NCBI GenBank assembly: GCA_017437785.1
Contig: JAFRXH010000079.1
Coordinates: forward strand, 1 to 39,939
Origin: Lachnospiraceae bacterium
Lineage (GTDB): Bacteria; Bacillota; Clostridia; Lachnospirales; Lachnospiraceae
DNA: 39,939 nucleotides
Direction: 5' to 3'
Under the pieces are notes generated by a model. It was not told the origin of the DNA, searched no databases, and worked only from the letters and a program-made list of their open reading frames with translations. Both the position numbers and the translations under genes were made by a program. Below, one piece after another: positions 7,558-15,656 of the stretch. Each line of letters starts with the position of its first letter. Position 1 is the first letter of the stretch.

Positions 7558-8159
7558 GCGTTCTCACCGTTTCGGATCACACGGCGCAGAGCCTTGTTGC
7601 TGCCTATCAGAAGCGCTACGGCTATCTTGACCAGATCCGGGATGATGAAAGGAAATACGCACCATGAGAGTGCGGTCATCAGTCCGGCGCGGCTGCCGTC
7701 CTCGGCAACATATACTCTCATAAACCATAAGGTTCCGAAGGCATAGCAGACGATCAGGGCAAGTATCATGGAAACAGCATACATCCAGACTTTTTTGCCA
7801 AGCAGTTTTTCAAATGCCCACATTACGAGAGCAGAGAAAAGAAATCCGATAAGATATCCGCCGGAAGGACCCAGTAAGGCGCTCATCCCGCCGTGCATAT
7901 CGGCAAAGACCGGAGCTCCGGCAGCACCCAGCAGCAGATAGACAACTACTGCGATCGTACCCCGGAAACCGCCTAACAGACATACGCTCAAAAATACAGC
8001 GAAGGTCTGCAGGGTGAAGGATATCATGGTGGGGATCGATATCCATGAGCATACCGCCATTAAAGCAACGGCGATCGCGATATATGCGATATCGATGGTT
8101 TTGAAAGCGGCGGATCTTTTTGAAGGTAATTTTGCGGAAGCGCTTGAGGGTTCATTCAT
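7554..8159 (-). CDS. bioY: BioY, biotin-specific S component of an ECF transporter
   Basis: 201 residues from the ATG at 8159 (aaggaag site eight bases upstream); a longer frame to 8207 would begin inside the promoter region. Six hydrophobic segments are expected and seen between residues about 20 and 190. BioY landmarks: TLQTFAVFL near TM2, the GAAGAPVFADMHGG loop, and LLGPSGGYLIGFL. BioY binds biotin in the membrane and works with the shared EcfA/EcfT module, which is not in this window. The gene is headed by a BirA-type operator and is coupled to the DUF1284 gene. Confidence 0.93.
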   Translation of the reverse strand: MNEPSSASAKLPSKRSAAFKTIDIAYIAIAVALMAVCSWISIPTMISFTLQTFAVFLSVCLLGGFRGTIAVVVYLLLGAAGAPVFADMHGGMSALLGPSGGYLIGFLFSALVMWAFEKLLGKKVWMYAVSMILALIVCYAFGTLWFMRVYVAEDGSRAGLMTALSWCVFPFIIPDLVKIAVALLIGSNKALRRVIRNGENA

Positions 8160-8197
8160 TTGTGTATCTTCCTTTCCGATTATTATGTGCAAGGAAG

Positions 8198-8226
8198 ATA
8201 ATAGCACCGGTATAAGGGATTGTCAA
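8198..8226 (-). promoter_or_regulatory. Sigma-A promoter of bioY
   Basis: Minus-strand TTGACA (complement of 8221-8226), exactly 17 bp, TATTAT (complement of 8198-8203). The -35 is a perfect consensus match and lies inside the operator at 8219-8250. Confidence 0.85.
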
Positions 8227-8250
8227 CCTCAGATATCAAAGGTTGACAAT
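8219..8250. promoter_or_regulatory. BirA-type biotin operator
   Basis: Perfect 11-bp inverted repeat: attgtcaacct (8219-8229) and aggttgacaat (8240-8250), 10-bp spacer. This matches the known BirA operator pattern of paired TTGTTAACC / GGTTAACAA half-sites, with C in place of one T in each arm. One arm contains the bioY -35 box, so holo-BirA binding should block RNA polymerase when biotin is abundant. The downstream gene being a biotin transporter makes the assignment strong. Confidence 0.85.
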
Positions 8251-8280
8251 TCGCGATAGAGGACTGTTCTGCCTTCTGTT

Positions 8281-8310
8281 GACTCAATACCTTGTCTTTT
8301 CTATCAATTC
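8281..8310 (-). pseudogene. Remnant of an anti-sigma-factor gene 3' end
   Basis: Read on the minus strand this segment encodes LNELIEKTRY and a TGA stop, matching the C-terminus LEELIEKTRY of the anti-sigma gene at 11297. Bases 8282-8306 are identical to 11295-11319 (25 of 25), including bases past the stop codon. No upstream coding sequence remains, as the next bases are the SulP-type remnant. Confidence 0.7.
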
Positions 8311-8367
8311 ATTAAGCGCAAGCACCCGAAGGAATACGAAAACTTCGTTAAGATGAAAGAAAAGTAG
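8311..8367 (+). pseudogene. Remnant of a SulP-type C-terminal tail
   Basis: Encodes IKRKHPKEYENFVKMKEK and a TAG stop. The first 12 residues (IKRKHPKEYENF) are identical to the C-terminus of the SulP protein ending at 17886, but the codons differ at most wobble positions, so this is the end of a diverged paralogue and not a recent copy of that gene. The rest of the paralogue is absent; upstream is the anti-sigma remnant. Confidence 0.65.
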
Positions 8368-8379
8368 GACAGAAACAAA

Positions 8380-8413
8380 TTGACGATTTATCTGTCAAAA
8401 AGTAAAATATAAT
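8380..8413 (+). promoter_or_regulatory. Candidate promoter region of the chemoreceptor gene at 8443
   Basis: TATAAT at 8408-8413 is a perfect -10; no good -35 stands at 17 bp (a TTGACG at 8380 is 22 bp away). A small inverted repeat ttgac-N9-gtcaa (8380-8398) covers the -35 area and may be a regulator site. Confidence 0.45.
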
Positions 8414-8442
8414 GTGTAAATTTCATATAAGGAGGGTGCCTT

Positions 8443-10152
8443 ATGAAGGTTCGAAAGATCAGTCTTACTTTGCGCATACTCATCATAAATCTTGCTATTC
8501 TGGTAATAAGTACAGCGGTAATAGGAATAGTCTCGGTGCTTCAGTCCCGGGCAACAACAGACGAACTGGTCAAGCAGAGGATGCTTGATATATCCAATAC
8601 TGCGGCGTTCAATCTTGACGGGGATGTATTGGCTTCGCTCGGCGAGGGAGATGAGGGAACAGAGGAGTATCAGTCGCAGCTGGACATCCTGGCGGTTTTC
8701 CGTGATCATACGGACCTTGAATATATCTACTGCATGAAGCAGACGGGGCCGGAGAGCTTTATATTTACGATAGATGCCGATCCGGAGGATCCTGCAGCCT
8801 GGGGCGATGAAGTAGAAGTTACGGATGCCCTTATTGTTGCCGGAAACGGTACGGCGGCAGTGGATGATATTCCATATGAAGACGAATGGGGCCTTCATTA
8901 CAGCGCTTATACGCCGGTGTTTGATTCCGGGAATAAGGTGATAGGCGTGGTAGGAGTGGACTTCAGCGCCGACTGGTTTAATAAAAAGATCGCGGATCAT
9001 GTACGGATAATAGTTTTGCTCAGCATAGGACTGATCGCTCTGAGCGTGGCGGCAGTCATCGCTCTTACCCTGAGCATCAGAAAGAGTTTTAAGACATTGA
9101 ATGATAAGCTGTGCGAGATAGCCGACGGTTCGGGCGATATGTCAAAGAATATAGTCATAACATCGGGCGATGAGTTTGAAGTGATGGCCGGGAATATGAA
9201 TGCTTTTATCGCCCAGGTGCGAGATATCGTTTCCGGAGTAAAGGGAAGCGTTGATTCTTCTGTGACATCCGCGCGTGAACTCTCCGATATAGCCGAGCAG
9301 GCTTCATCGACCATGGAGGCTCTGTCCAGGGCGATCGACGGTGTTTCTTCCGGAGCGGCTAAGCAGGCGGATGACGTGAATGATGCATCGGATAATGTGC
9401 GGGCTATAGTAGGAAAGCTTAATGATATGAACGGTTCTATCGATGCCGCGGATGTCTGCACGAATAAGATGAGCGAGTATTCCGAAAAAGTAGCCGGCAG
9501 TTTTGATGAGCTTATCGAAGCAATACAAAGGTCCATGCAGGAATTGGAAAAAGTAACACGGGAGATAAGCAGTGTAGGCGCTTCCGTGGAAGAAGTGACC
9601 AATGCGGCGGATGCAATAAACGCCATAGCGAATCAGACCAATCTGCTATCTCTTAATGCGTCGATCGAAGCGGCCAGGGCAGGAGAAGCAGGAAGAGGCT
9701 TCGCGGTGGTAGCGGAAGAGATAGGCAAGCTGGCTGTCCAGTCCAACGAGTCGGCGGCATCCATAAAGCAGATAATGGATGCGTTAAAGAACCAGACATC
9801 CAATGCTATCAGGCTGGTAACCGATCTGAACAGTGTTATGGCCGGGCAGGAGCATACAAGCGCGGATTCAAAGGAATCGCTCTTTGTGCTGTTTGAGAAT
9901 ATTAGTGACACCAAAGATAACTTCGATCAGATCAGGTCAAATGTGAACGGCATACGCGAGGCGTGCGATACCTTAAACGATACCATAAAGAGCCTTTCGG
10001 CTATTTCGGAGCAGAATGCGCAGTCGGCCGAAGTCACTTCCGACGCCTGTGCCGGAATAATCAAAGTGATCGGCAACGTAACCGATAAGGCAGACAGCAT
10101 AAAGCGCCAGTCCGACGATCTGGGCAATATGGTGGGTAGTTATAAGGTGTGA
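8443..10152 (+). CDS. Methyl-accepting chemotaxis protein, transmembrane
   Basis: 569 residues; aaggaggg seven bases before ATG. Order: basic N-terminus, TM1 (about 12-34), extracytoplasmic sensor of about 150 residues (probably a Cache-like fold, from NTAAFNLDGDVLASL to VIGVVGVDFSADW), TM2 (about 187-210), HAMP (about 210-265), and a long coiled-coil signalling domain. The hairpin tip that contacts CheA/CheW is at about 392-432 and contains the conserved [20 protein letters not shown]. Function is chemosensing; the ligand is unknown. No che or flagellar genes lie in the window. A membrane-protein gene of unknown function follows after 13 bp. Confidence 0.93.
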   Translation: MKVRKISLTLRILIINLAILVISTAVIGIVSVLQSRATTDELVKQRMLDISNTAAFNLDGDVLASLGEGDEGTEEYQSQLDILAVFRDHTDLEYIYCMKQTGPESFIFTIDADPEDPAAWGDEVEVTDALIVAGNGTAAVDDIPYEDEWGLHYSAYTPVFDSGNKVIGVVGVDFSADWFNKKIADHVRIIVLLSIGLIALSVAAVIALTLSIRKSFKTLNDKLCEIADGSGDMSKNIVITSGDEFEVMAGNMNAFIAQVRDIVSGVKGSVDSSVTSARELSDIAEQASSTMEALSRAIDGVSSGAAKQADDVNDASDNVRAIVGKLNDMNGSIDAADVCTNKMSEYSEKVAGSFDELIEAIQRSMQELEKVTREISSVGASVEEVTNAADAINAIANQTNLLSLNASIEAARAGEAGRGFAVVAEEIGKLAVQSNESAASIKQIMDALKNQTSNAIRLVTDLNSVMAGQEHTSADSKESLFVLFENISDTKDNFDQIRSNVNGIREACDTLNDTIKSLSAISEQNAQSAEVTSDACAGIIKVIGNVTDKADSIKRQSDDLGNMVGSYKV

Positions 10153-10165
10153 GTAAAAGGATAAA

Positions 10166-11224
10166 ATGTTGGAAAACGATGATACAAGGATAATCGCGGA
10201 AGCGGAATATACAGACCGTATCCGTACCGTCGGTGCGGATTATCTGCTTTGCAATATGCTTGTGATCTTTGGCGGAGGGGCTATAGCGGCAGCAGCTCTC
10301 CGGCATGGATCCGAAGGCAGGGATCTTGCAGCATTATATTTATGCATGTCTCTTCTAGTCGCTATTGTATGGCTTTTGTTTAACATAAACGCCGGTAATC
10401 CTCACAGCGTGTTTTACCGCGTCATTTCCAAAACGATAGAGAAGAATAAAGGAAAGTACGGCTTTGATGAGGCGTATACCTATAGGGGATATAACGGTAC
10501 TATACTCATCGATACACAGGGTGGAAGGCTGGCATATCTGTCGAATATGAATCCCTGGAAGTTTCAGATGATATCTGCCGGGGCGATCGGAAAGATCAGC
10601 GTAAGCCATGTTCCATATATGAGTCAGGCTTTTACAACCTATGTTTACTTTCAGTTTTATCATAAGGGTAAGAAGATCCGCATACCTACCTTTGCTACAA
10701 ACGGTAACGGCAGATCGCTTGCGGATAAGGAAGTTGCGCGGGGAGTTTCTGATGCCGAAAAAGGCACGGATAACTTAAGGCTTGCCAAGCAGGCGGCTCT
10801 GATGAGGGAAGGAAAGAAGAAGTTCGATAAAAACAGTATTGTTCCTGCCAATATGTGGACACTCAGCACGGCAGAGGATAAACGGATCATCTATAATATT
10901 TCTGTTTTCGAGACAGCACTGAGTAATGCTCTAAACGATCCGGAAGAGGACAGGCAAAGCTCCGTGAAGCTTTCTCCGCAGGAGAGCTTCCTGGGGCTTA
11001 CTGAAGTTTCTATTTGCAGATCACCCGACCCCGGGATATTTTATATCGAATATACTGTGTCTTATGATAAGAATGCGGGGATATCAAAGAAATACTATGT
11101 ATATGATCTAAAAGCCCTGGATGTATTAAGCATATGTACGGAACTGTTTTTGAAGAAGGATCCCAGGATGGACGGAGAGAAGGATGGCCGTGATCCGCAG
11201 TGGGGATCGCCTTTGGCACCGTGA
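10166..11224 (+). CDS. Two-TM membrane protein, unknown function
   Basis: 352 residues. Two hydrophobic segments near the N-terminus (about 26-46 and 53-74) are followed by about 275 soluble, probably cytoplasmic residues with alternating beta-strand-like stretches (GTILIDTQGGRLAYLSNMN, AFTTYVYFQFYHKGKKIRI). A charged helical section at about 190-225 (basic AKQAALMREGKKKFDK) follows. I recognise no family. The gene starts 13 bp after the chemoreceptor stop with only a weak site (aaaagg), so it is probably co-transcribed, and a strong terminator follows the stop. A link to chemotaxis is suggested by position only. Confidence 0.75.
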   Translation: MLENDDTRIIAEAEYTDRIRTVGADYLLCNMLVIFGGGAIAAAALRHGSEGRDLAALYLCMSLLVAIVWLLFNINAGNPHSVFYRVISKTIEKNKGKYGFDEAYTYRGYNGTILIDTQGGRLAYLSNMNPWKFQMISAGAIGKISVSHVPYMSQAFTTYVYFQFYHKGKKIRIPTFATNGNGRSLADKEVARGVSDAEKGTDNLRLAKQAALMREGKKKFDKNSIVPANMWTLSTAEDKRIIYNISVFETALSNALNDPEEDRQSSVKLSPQESFLGLTEVSICRSPDPGIFYIEYTVSYDKNAGISKKYYVYDLKALDVLSICTELFLKKDPRMDGEKDGRDPQWGSPLAP

Positions 11225-11228
11225 GCTT

Positions 11229-11291
11229 TACACCCATAAGGGTATGATACCGATAATGCTGCTTGGATCATACCTTTACGGGTGTATTTTT
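11229..11291 (+). terminator. Intrinsic terminator after the 352-residue protein gene
   Basis: 20-bp stem: tacacccataagggtatgat (11229-11248) and its near-complement (11267-11286), with one mismatch and one G-U pair, 18-base loop, then ttttt (11287-11291). It sits between the convergent genes ending at 11224 and 11297; the T run favours plus-strand termination. Confidence 0.85.
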
Positions 11292-11296
11292 GAAAC

Positions 11297-12286
11297 TCAA
11301 TACCTTGTCTTTTCTATCAGTTCTTCAAGCAGACCGATGCTGCCGCTGCAGTCCTTTATGTTGCTGCCGAAGAATGAGGTAGCTTCGGCGGCGTCAAAGC
11401 TTATGGTGCGAGCCTCCATGTCGACTGTGTATTCGAAGATCACATGATCGAGATTGTCTATGACAGCGATCAGTATATATGCGATATCCTGCATATCGGC
11501 ATTCATAACGGCTTCTCTATCCGCAGGAACACTTTCCTTAAGGCGTATTATCCAGCCGTAGGGTTCACTTGAAGTCTCGAGCTGATTTTCGTATTCGCCC
11601 AGTCTTGAATATATATTGAGGGCATTGGCGGTCTTCTGGTTTGCGGACATATCGCCGATATATGCATGCCTGGTCAGGTACACGGCAGATGTTACGGCAG
11701 AGAATGGCTTCATTGGGCTTCCGGCTTCCCAGATGATCTGCTTGCCTATGCATATAGTCTTAAGCTCATCCGGTTGTTTTAAGGTATAGGAAAATTCCTT
11801 TCCGCCGCGGCAGAATATGCTTGAAGGCACTTCGTTCGGCGTTAAGTTCAGCACACCGTTCTCTTCTTTAAACGCTATGCGGGAGATCACATTCGCACTG
11901 CTGTCTGCAGAACCTAGCTGTATGCTCACCACGCCGTTATCCATGGAAAGCTTATCGATCATATAGTATGAACCGCTGTAAGAGGTGCCCACTATAAAGA
12001 AGCGCAGCAGTATGAAGAGGCCGCAGAGCACGATGGCAGCAATACTGCTGAATATCGCGATGTTCTGCATGAGCTTTGTTTTCTTTAAGAAAGCTATCTC
12101 TTTCTCATCATCCTCACCGGGCTGCATTTGTGCATCGTTTTCTCCGCGCATCTTTTTTAAAGCTTCGCTGCATTCCTTACAGTCCTTTAAATGCTCCTCG
12201 ATCAACTCCTTTGTTTTTTCGGAGGTGAGAGAGTCGATATACGAAGGCAGCAGGTCTTTTATTACTTCACAGGGTATCTTATCCAT
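11297..12286 (-). CDS. Membrane-bound anti-sigma factor with zinc-finger (ZAS) domain
   Basis: 329 residues from the ATG at 12286, which has aggaag nine bases upstream; TTG and ATG codons further up lie too close to that site. The cytoplasmic N-terminus carries the ZAS zinc motif: Cys6, then EHLKDCKEC with His32, Cys36 and Cys39. A single TM follows (about 72-93), then about 235 extracytoplasmic residues of unknown fold, presumably the sensor. It overlaps the sigma-factor stop by eight bases, the classical sigma/anti-sigma coupling. It should bind and inhibit the sigma factor encoded upstream until a surface signal is received. Its 3' end is duplicated at 8281-8310. Confidence 0.88.
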   Translation of the reverse strand: MDKIPCEVIKDLLPSYIDSLTSEKTKELIEEHLKDCKECSEALKKMRGENDAQMQPGEDDEKEIAFLKKTKLMQNIAIFSSIAAIVLCGLFILLRFFIVGTSYSGSYYMIDKLSMDNGVVSIQLGSADSSANVISRIAFKEENGVLNLTPNEVPSSIFCRGGKEFSYTLKQPDELKTICIGKQIIWEAGSPMKPFSAVTSAVYLTRHAYIGDMSANQKTANALNIYSRLGEYENQLETSSEPYGWIIRLKESVPADREAVMNADMQDIAYILIAVIDNLDHVIFEYTVDMEARTISFDAAEATSFFGSNIKDCSGSIGLLEELIEKTRY

Positions 12287-12758
12287 TATCATCAACTTCC
12301 TTTCTTAATTTTTCTTTACCACGGTAAAAGGTTACTCTTGCCCAGTTTTCGCTCTTTCCCAGTACTTCGCCCGCTTCTGCAAAGGACAGGCCGCCGAAGA
12401 CCCGCAGATACATTACTTCCCGGTACGGTTCCGGCAGATCATGGAGCTTTTTAAGCAGATCCAGCTTTCCTTCGGAACCCATGACGACGCTCTCCGCGGA
12501 TTCTACGGGTATCTCGGTATCCGTAATGTCCTCATGGGCCGGGTTCTTTCGCAGGTGGCTCAAATACAGGTTCTTTGCTATGGCACAGAGCCAGGTAGAT
12601 ACCTTGCAGCTTCCGTCAAAGCGGTCTATGCTGCGTATGGCCCGGTAAAAGGTTTCCTGAGTGAGCTCCTCGGCCAGATCTTCGTTATGAGTGACCGACT
12701 TCAGGTACTTATATACCGTACGGGCATATTGTTGGTACAGTTCATCCATTGACTGCAA
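12279..12758 (-). CDS. ECF-type RNA polymerase sigma factor
   Basis: 159 residues with only regions 2 and 4, as in ECF sigmas. Region 2: LYQQYARTVYKYLKSV and AEELTQETFYRAI. Region 4: LPEPYREVMYLRVFGGLSFA with the helix-turn-helix VLGKSENWARVTFYRGKEKL. The start is probably the TTG at 12758, nine bases after aaaggag; the next ATG would be 18 bases away. The regulon is unknown, but it is transcribed divergently from the TIR-protein gene. I did not find a convincing ECF-type autoregulatory promoter upstream. Confidence 0.92.
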   Translation of the reverse strand: MQSMDELYQQYARTVYKYLKSVTHNEDLAEELTQETFYRAIRSIDRFDGSCKVSTWLCAIAKNLYLSHLRKNPAHEDITDTEIPVESAESVVMGSEGKLDLLKKLHDLPEPYREVMYLRVFGGLSFAEAGEVLGKSENWARVTFYRGKEKLRKEVDDNG

Positions 12759-12801
12759 AGCAAGTATCTCCTTTACGCGGCATCCGTTATTTTGCCGCTT
12801 T

Positions 12802-12822
12802 TTAACCGTTCTGTATGGTTAA
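12802..12822. promoter_or_regulatory. Inverted repeat upstream of the sigma-factor gene
   Basis: ttaacc (12802-12807), 9-bp spacer, ggttaa (12817-12822). It is about 45 bp before the sigma start and may be an operator; the binding protein is unknown. The shared 240-bp divergent region otherwise holds an AT-rich stretch (12850-12870) and the TIR promoter. Confidence 0.35.
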
Positions 12823-12898
12823 TGATAAAATAAGAGCATTCGTTACAGGATTATAACAAAAATTTTTTTGCGGGTACAGCAGAGGGCGTCCCGGGCTG

Positions 12899-12927
12899 TT
12901 TTCACATCTATGGCGGTATGGTATAAT
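12899..12927 (+). promoter_or_regulatory. Promoter of the TIR-protein gene
   Basis: TTTTCA (12899-12904), 17-bp spacer, TATAAT (12922-12927). The -10 is perfect and the -35 a 4/6 match. The expected leader is about 65 bases. Confidence 0.6.
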
Positions 12928-12998
12928 CCTGTATTGGAATAAGGAACTTAATGCATACCGGGTATTTTGGGACCTGTAAAACAGCAAGGGAGAATGTA

Positions 12999-15656
12999 AT
13001 GGACGAATTAAAAGATGTACATTATGACGCCTTTATCAGCTACCGGCACAGTGAGCTGGACAGTTTTGTGGCAGAACAGCTTCACAAAAAGCTGGAGAGT
13101 TTTAAACTCTCAAAAGCGCAGCAGAAAGCTGTAAAGAGCGGTAAAACAGGGATAAGCAGGGTTTTCCGCGATGTGGAGGAACTGCCGCTTTCGGAAAATC
13201 TTTCCGAACCCATTAATAACGCCATAAAGAATTCGGATTACCTGATAACCATCTGTACGCCGCGCTACCCGCAGTCCAGATGGTGCATGAAGGAGATCGA
13301 GCTTTTTCTTAAGAGTCATGACCGCAGCCATCTTCTGGTGGTCCTGGCAGACGGGGAACCTTCGGAATCCTTCCCCGAGATCCTTACCTATGAAGAAGTC
13401 GAACGTAAGGAAGAGGACGGAGAGGTGCATATCGTAAGGCGCGAGCTGGAGCCCCTGGCTGCGGATACCCGCGGTGCAAATAATAAGGAGATATTAAAAG
13501 CTATGGACACGGCGGTGCTGAAACTCTGCGCTGCAATGTTTGGCTTAAACTATGATGATCTGCGTCAGCGTCACCGTGAGGCAAAAATGCGCAGGATAAT
13601 GACGGTCTTCGGGATCGCATCGGCTGCGTTTCTGATCTTTGCGGTGGTGGTGACAGGGATGCTATTAAAGATCAGCGACCAGAACAAGCTGATCAGTGAC
13701 CAGTACCAGAGTCTGCAGGACAGATATGCTTCCCAGGTGGCCACCAATGCGGAAACCCTGTTAATGGATGGCCGGCGCAAGGATGCCGTCTTTGCGCTGC
13801 GATCGGTGCTTTCGGATAAGGAGGGCGAGCCCTGCAATGCGGACGCGCTAAAGATGATGTATAAGGCCATGAATATCTATGGGGTGAATAAGGGATATGC
13901 TCCGCTTGTTACCTATGATATGGATGAAGATGTGATGTATTACGATGTGTCTTCCGACGGAAAATATGTACTGGTGGTAACGGATAAGAAAGCCCGTGTC
14001 TTTGAAAGCAGGAGCGGAAATGTCATACAGGAGTTCATCGCATTGTTTGATGAGGAAGGCAATCCGGGAAGCCTGATCAATGCCACTCTGTGCGGAACGG
14101 AAGGCGTGATCGTAATGAATACTGACCGTGAGGGGTATTTCTCCTTAAAGGACGGGAGTGAGCATTCTTATTCCGGGTTTGGCGGCAACGCTACATTTAT
14201 GAAAGCCCGTGGCGGAGAGTATATTATGGCCCAGGAGTACGGCAGTGTCTGGGCGATCGGTCCCGATGGAGAGATCCGTTATGAAATGGATCTGAAAAAG
14301 GAGCTTGGGAATGATTATGAATATCTGTATCCCATACAGTGTGATCAGGGAAGGGTCCTGGCTCAGGTAGACGGAACAGATAAAGCGATCAGTATCATAT
14401 ACGATGAGGAAAGCGGAAAGATCCTCCATAAACTTTCGCCGCGGGATCTTACGAGCTTTGATGAGCATTATTACTGTTTATACGGGGATACCTATTATGA
14501 GCTGACGGTGAAGGGTGACGAAACGGAATATGATGATGCCGGATTTTATGAAGCAGATCCCGATGAGACTGATCTTAACGAAGGCGGATCTGATGTGACA
14601 GAAGCTGATGAAGCCGGCGAAGAAGAATATGACGGGGCCGGAACCGATGAAGCAGATCCTGACGGAGCAGATGCCGATGAAGCAGATGCCGATGAGGCGG
14701 ATCCCGACGGAGCAGATCAGGATGAAGCCGGCCCTGATGATACCACAGAGACAGGCACCATCTTACGCGCGACAGATCTTAAGAGCGGGGAAGTACTGTG
14801 GGAAAGACATATCGATGATGTATTCACTGTAGGGATGGTTATTTCGGATTATGGCCTGTACCTCTACGGTGGTGATGCGACTATGATAGACAGGAATACG
14901 GGTGATATTATCAGCCATTATTCACTGGATGAAGGGATACTTACCGAATGGATAGGAGAAGATGATTGTTTCTACTATATGACGTCTTCAGGAAAGGTAT
15001 TTATCATGGCGGATACAGGCGTTCTCTGGGAGGTGACGGATGATTTCTTTTTAAGTATACCGAGCGAAACTATCCAGATGGCTGTAATTACGGATAAGCT
15101 GATCGCTGTTTCTCAGGGAACAAATTATATCGTCGGTTATATGAATGATGAGATTGGAACGGAAGTTAAGGAAGGAGAAGGCAACTACCGTGATATGTAC
15201 GATTATCAGTGGGCCGACGATGATGAGCTGGCAGATTATGCTGTGCTGAATCCCTCCTCCATTATCAATGCGATCTATTCCGATGACGGAAAATATCTTC
15301 TGGCGTTTTATTCCGGCGGCCTGCTGCAGATCCTTGACCGGGAGAGCAAAAAGCTCGTCAAAAGAATAACGATCCCGAATAGCTATGGAGTGACTCTGTG
15401 GTATTGTGATGCATGGGATACTTATGTCCTTGATACTGAAGATGTTTCCCGGATACTGAATGAAGATTTTGATACCATCTGTGAAATGCCGCTTATCCAG
15501 GGAACGATCGGTAATGACCTGATCGTGCTGGGACAGAATTATGAGGACCGCAGGGTTGAGGTCGTCCGCTATGATGAACTGATCCGTTCTTCGGATGAGT
15601 ATCTCGGGGATTATGAGCCCAGTCAGGAGATACGCGAGAAATATGATTTTGAGTGA
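12999..15656 (+). CDS. TIR-domain protein with TM segment and beta-propeller-like C-terminus
   Basis: 885 residues from the ATG at 12999 (aagggag six bases upstream). Residues 8-140 are a TIR domain: YDAFISYRHS (box 1), FRDVEELP, and RWCMKEIELF, in which Glu99 matches the catalytic glutamate of NAD-cleaving TIRs. A TM at about 199-223 is followed by a short coiled coil (SDQNKLISDQYQSLQDRY). The rest, probably outside the cell, has repeated strands such as YYDVSSDGKYVLVVTDKKARVF and GKYLLAFYSGGLLQILDRES, typical of a WD40/PQQ-like propeller. An acidic insert (about 508-586) contains six tandem D-[EG]-A-x-x units. The end overlaps the SulP gene. Known TIRs of this kind act in NAD turnover or signalling; the role here is unknown. 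Confidence 0.85.
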   Translation: MDELKDVHYDAFISYRHSELDSFVAEQLHKKLESFKLSKAQQKAVKSGKTGISRVFRDVEELPLSENLSEPINNAIKNSDYLITICTPRYPQSRWCMKEIELFLKSHDRSHLLVVLADGEPSESFPEILTYEEVERKEEDGEVHIVRRELEPLAADTRGANNKEILKAMDTAVLKLCAAMFGLNYDDLRQRHREAKMRRIMTVFGIASAAFLIFAVVVTGMLLKISDQNKLISDQYQSLQDRYASQVATNAETLLMDGRRKDAVFALRSVLSDKEGEPCNADALKMMYKAMNIYGVNKGYAPLVTYDMDEDVMYYDVSSDGKYVLVVTDKKARVFESRSGNVIQEFIALFDEEGNPGSLINATLCGTEGVIVMNTDREGYFSLKDGSEHSYSGFGGNATFMKARGGEYIMAQEYGSVWAIGPDGEIRYEMDLKKELGNDYEYLYPIQCDQGRVLAQVDGTDKAISIIYDEESGKILHKLSPRDLTSFDEHYYCLYGDTYYELTVKGDETEYDDAGFYEADPDETDLNEGGSDVTEADEAGEEEYDGAGTDEADPDGADADEADADEADPDGADQDEAGPDDTTETGTILRATDLKSGEVLWERHIDDVFTVGMVISDYGLYLYGGDATMIDRNTGDIISHYSLDEGILTEWIGEDDCFYYMTSSGKVFIMADTGVLWEVTDDFFLSIPSETIQMAVITDKLIAVSQGTNYIVGYMNDEIGTEVKEGEGNYRDMYDYQWADDDELADYAVLNPSSIINAIYSDDGKYLLAFYSGGLLQILDRESKKLVKRITIPNSYGVTLWYCDAWDTYVLDTEDVSRILNEDFDTICEMPLIQGTIGNDLIVLGQNYEDRRVEVVRYDELIRSSDEYLGDYEPSQEIREKYDFE
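14646..14735 (+). repeat. Six tandem 15-bp units inside the TIR-protein gene
   Basis: Units are gatgaagcagatcct, gacggagcagatgcc, gatgaagcagatgcc, gatgaggcggatccc, gacggagcagatcag and gatgaagccggccct, encoding the pentapeptides DEADP, DGADA, DEADA, DEADP, DGADQ and DEAGP (residues 550-579). Being in frame, copy-number change would alter only the length of the acidic linker. Confidence 0.85.

Noticed and set aside
12951-12998. Upstream ATG adding 16 residues to the TIR protein
   Set aside because: The ATG at 12999 has the aagggag site and starts just before the TIR domain; the upstream codon has no site.
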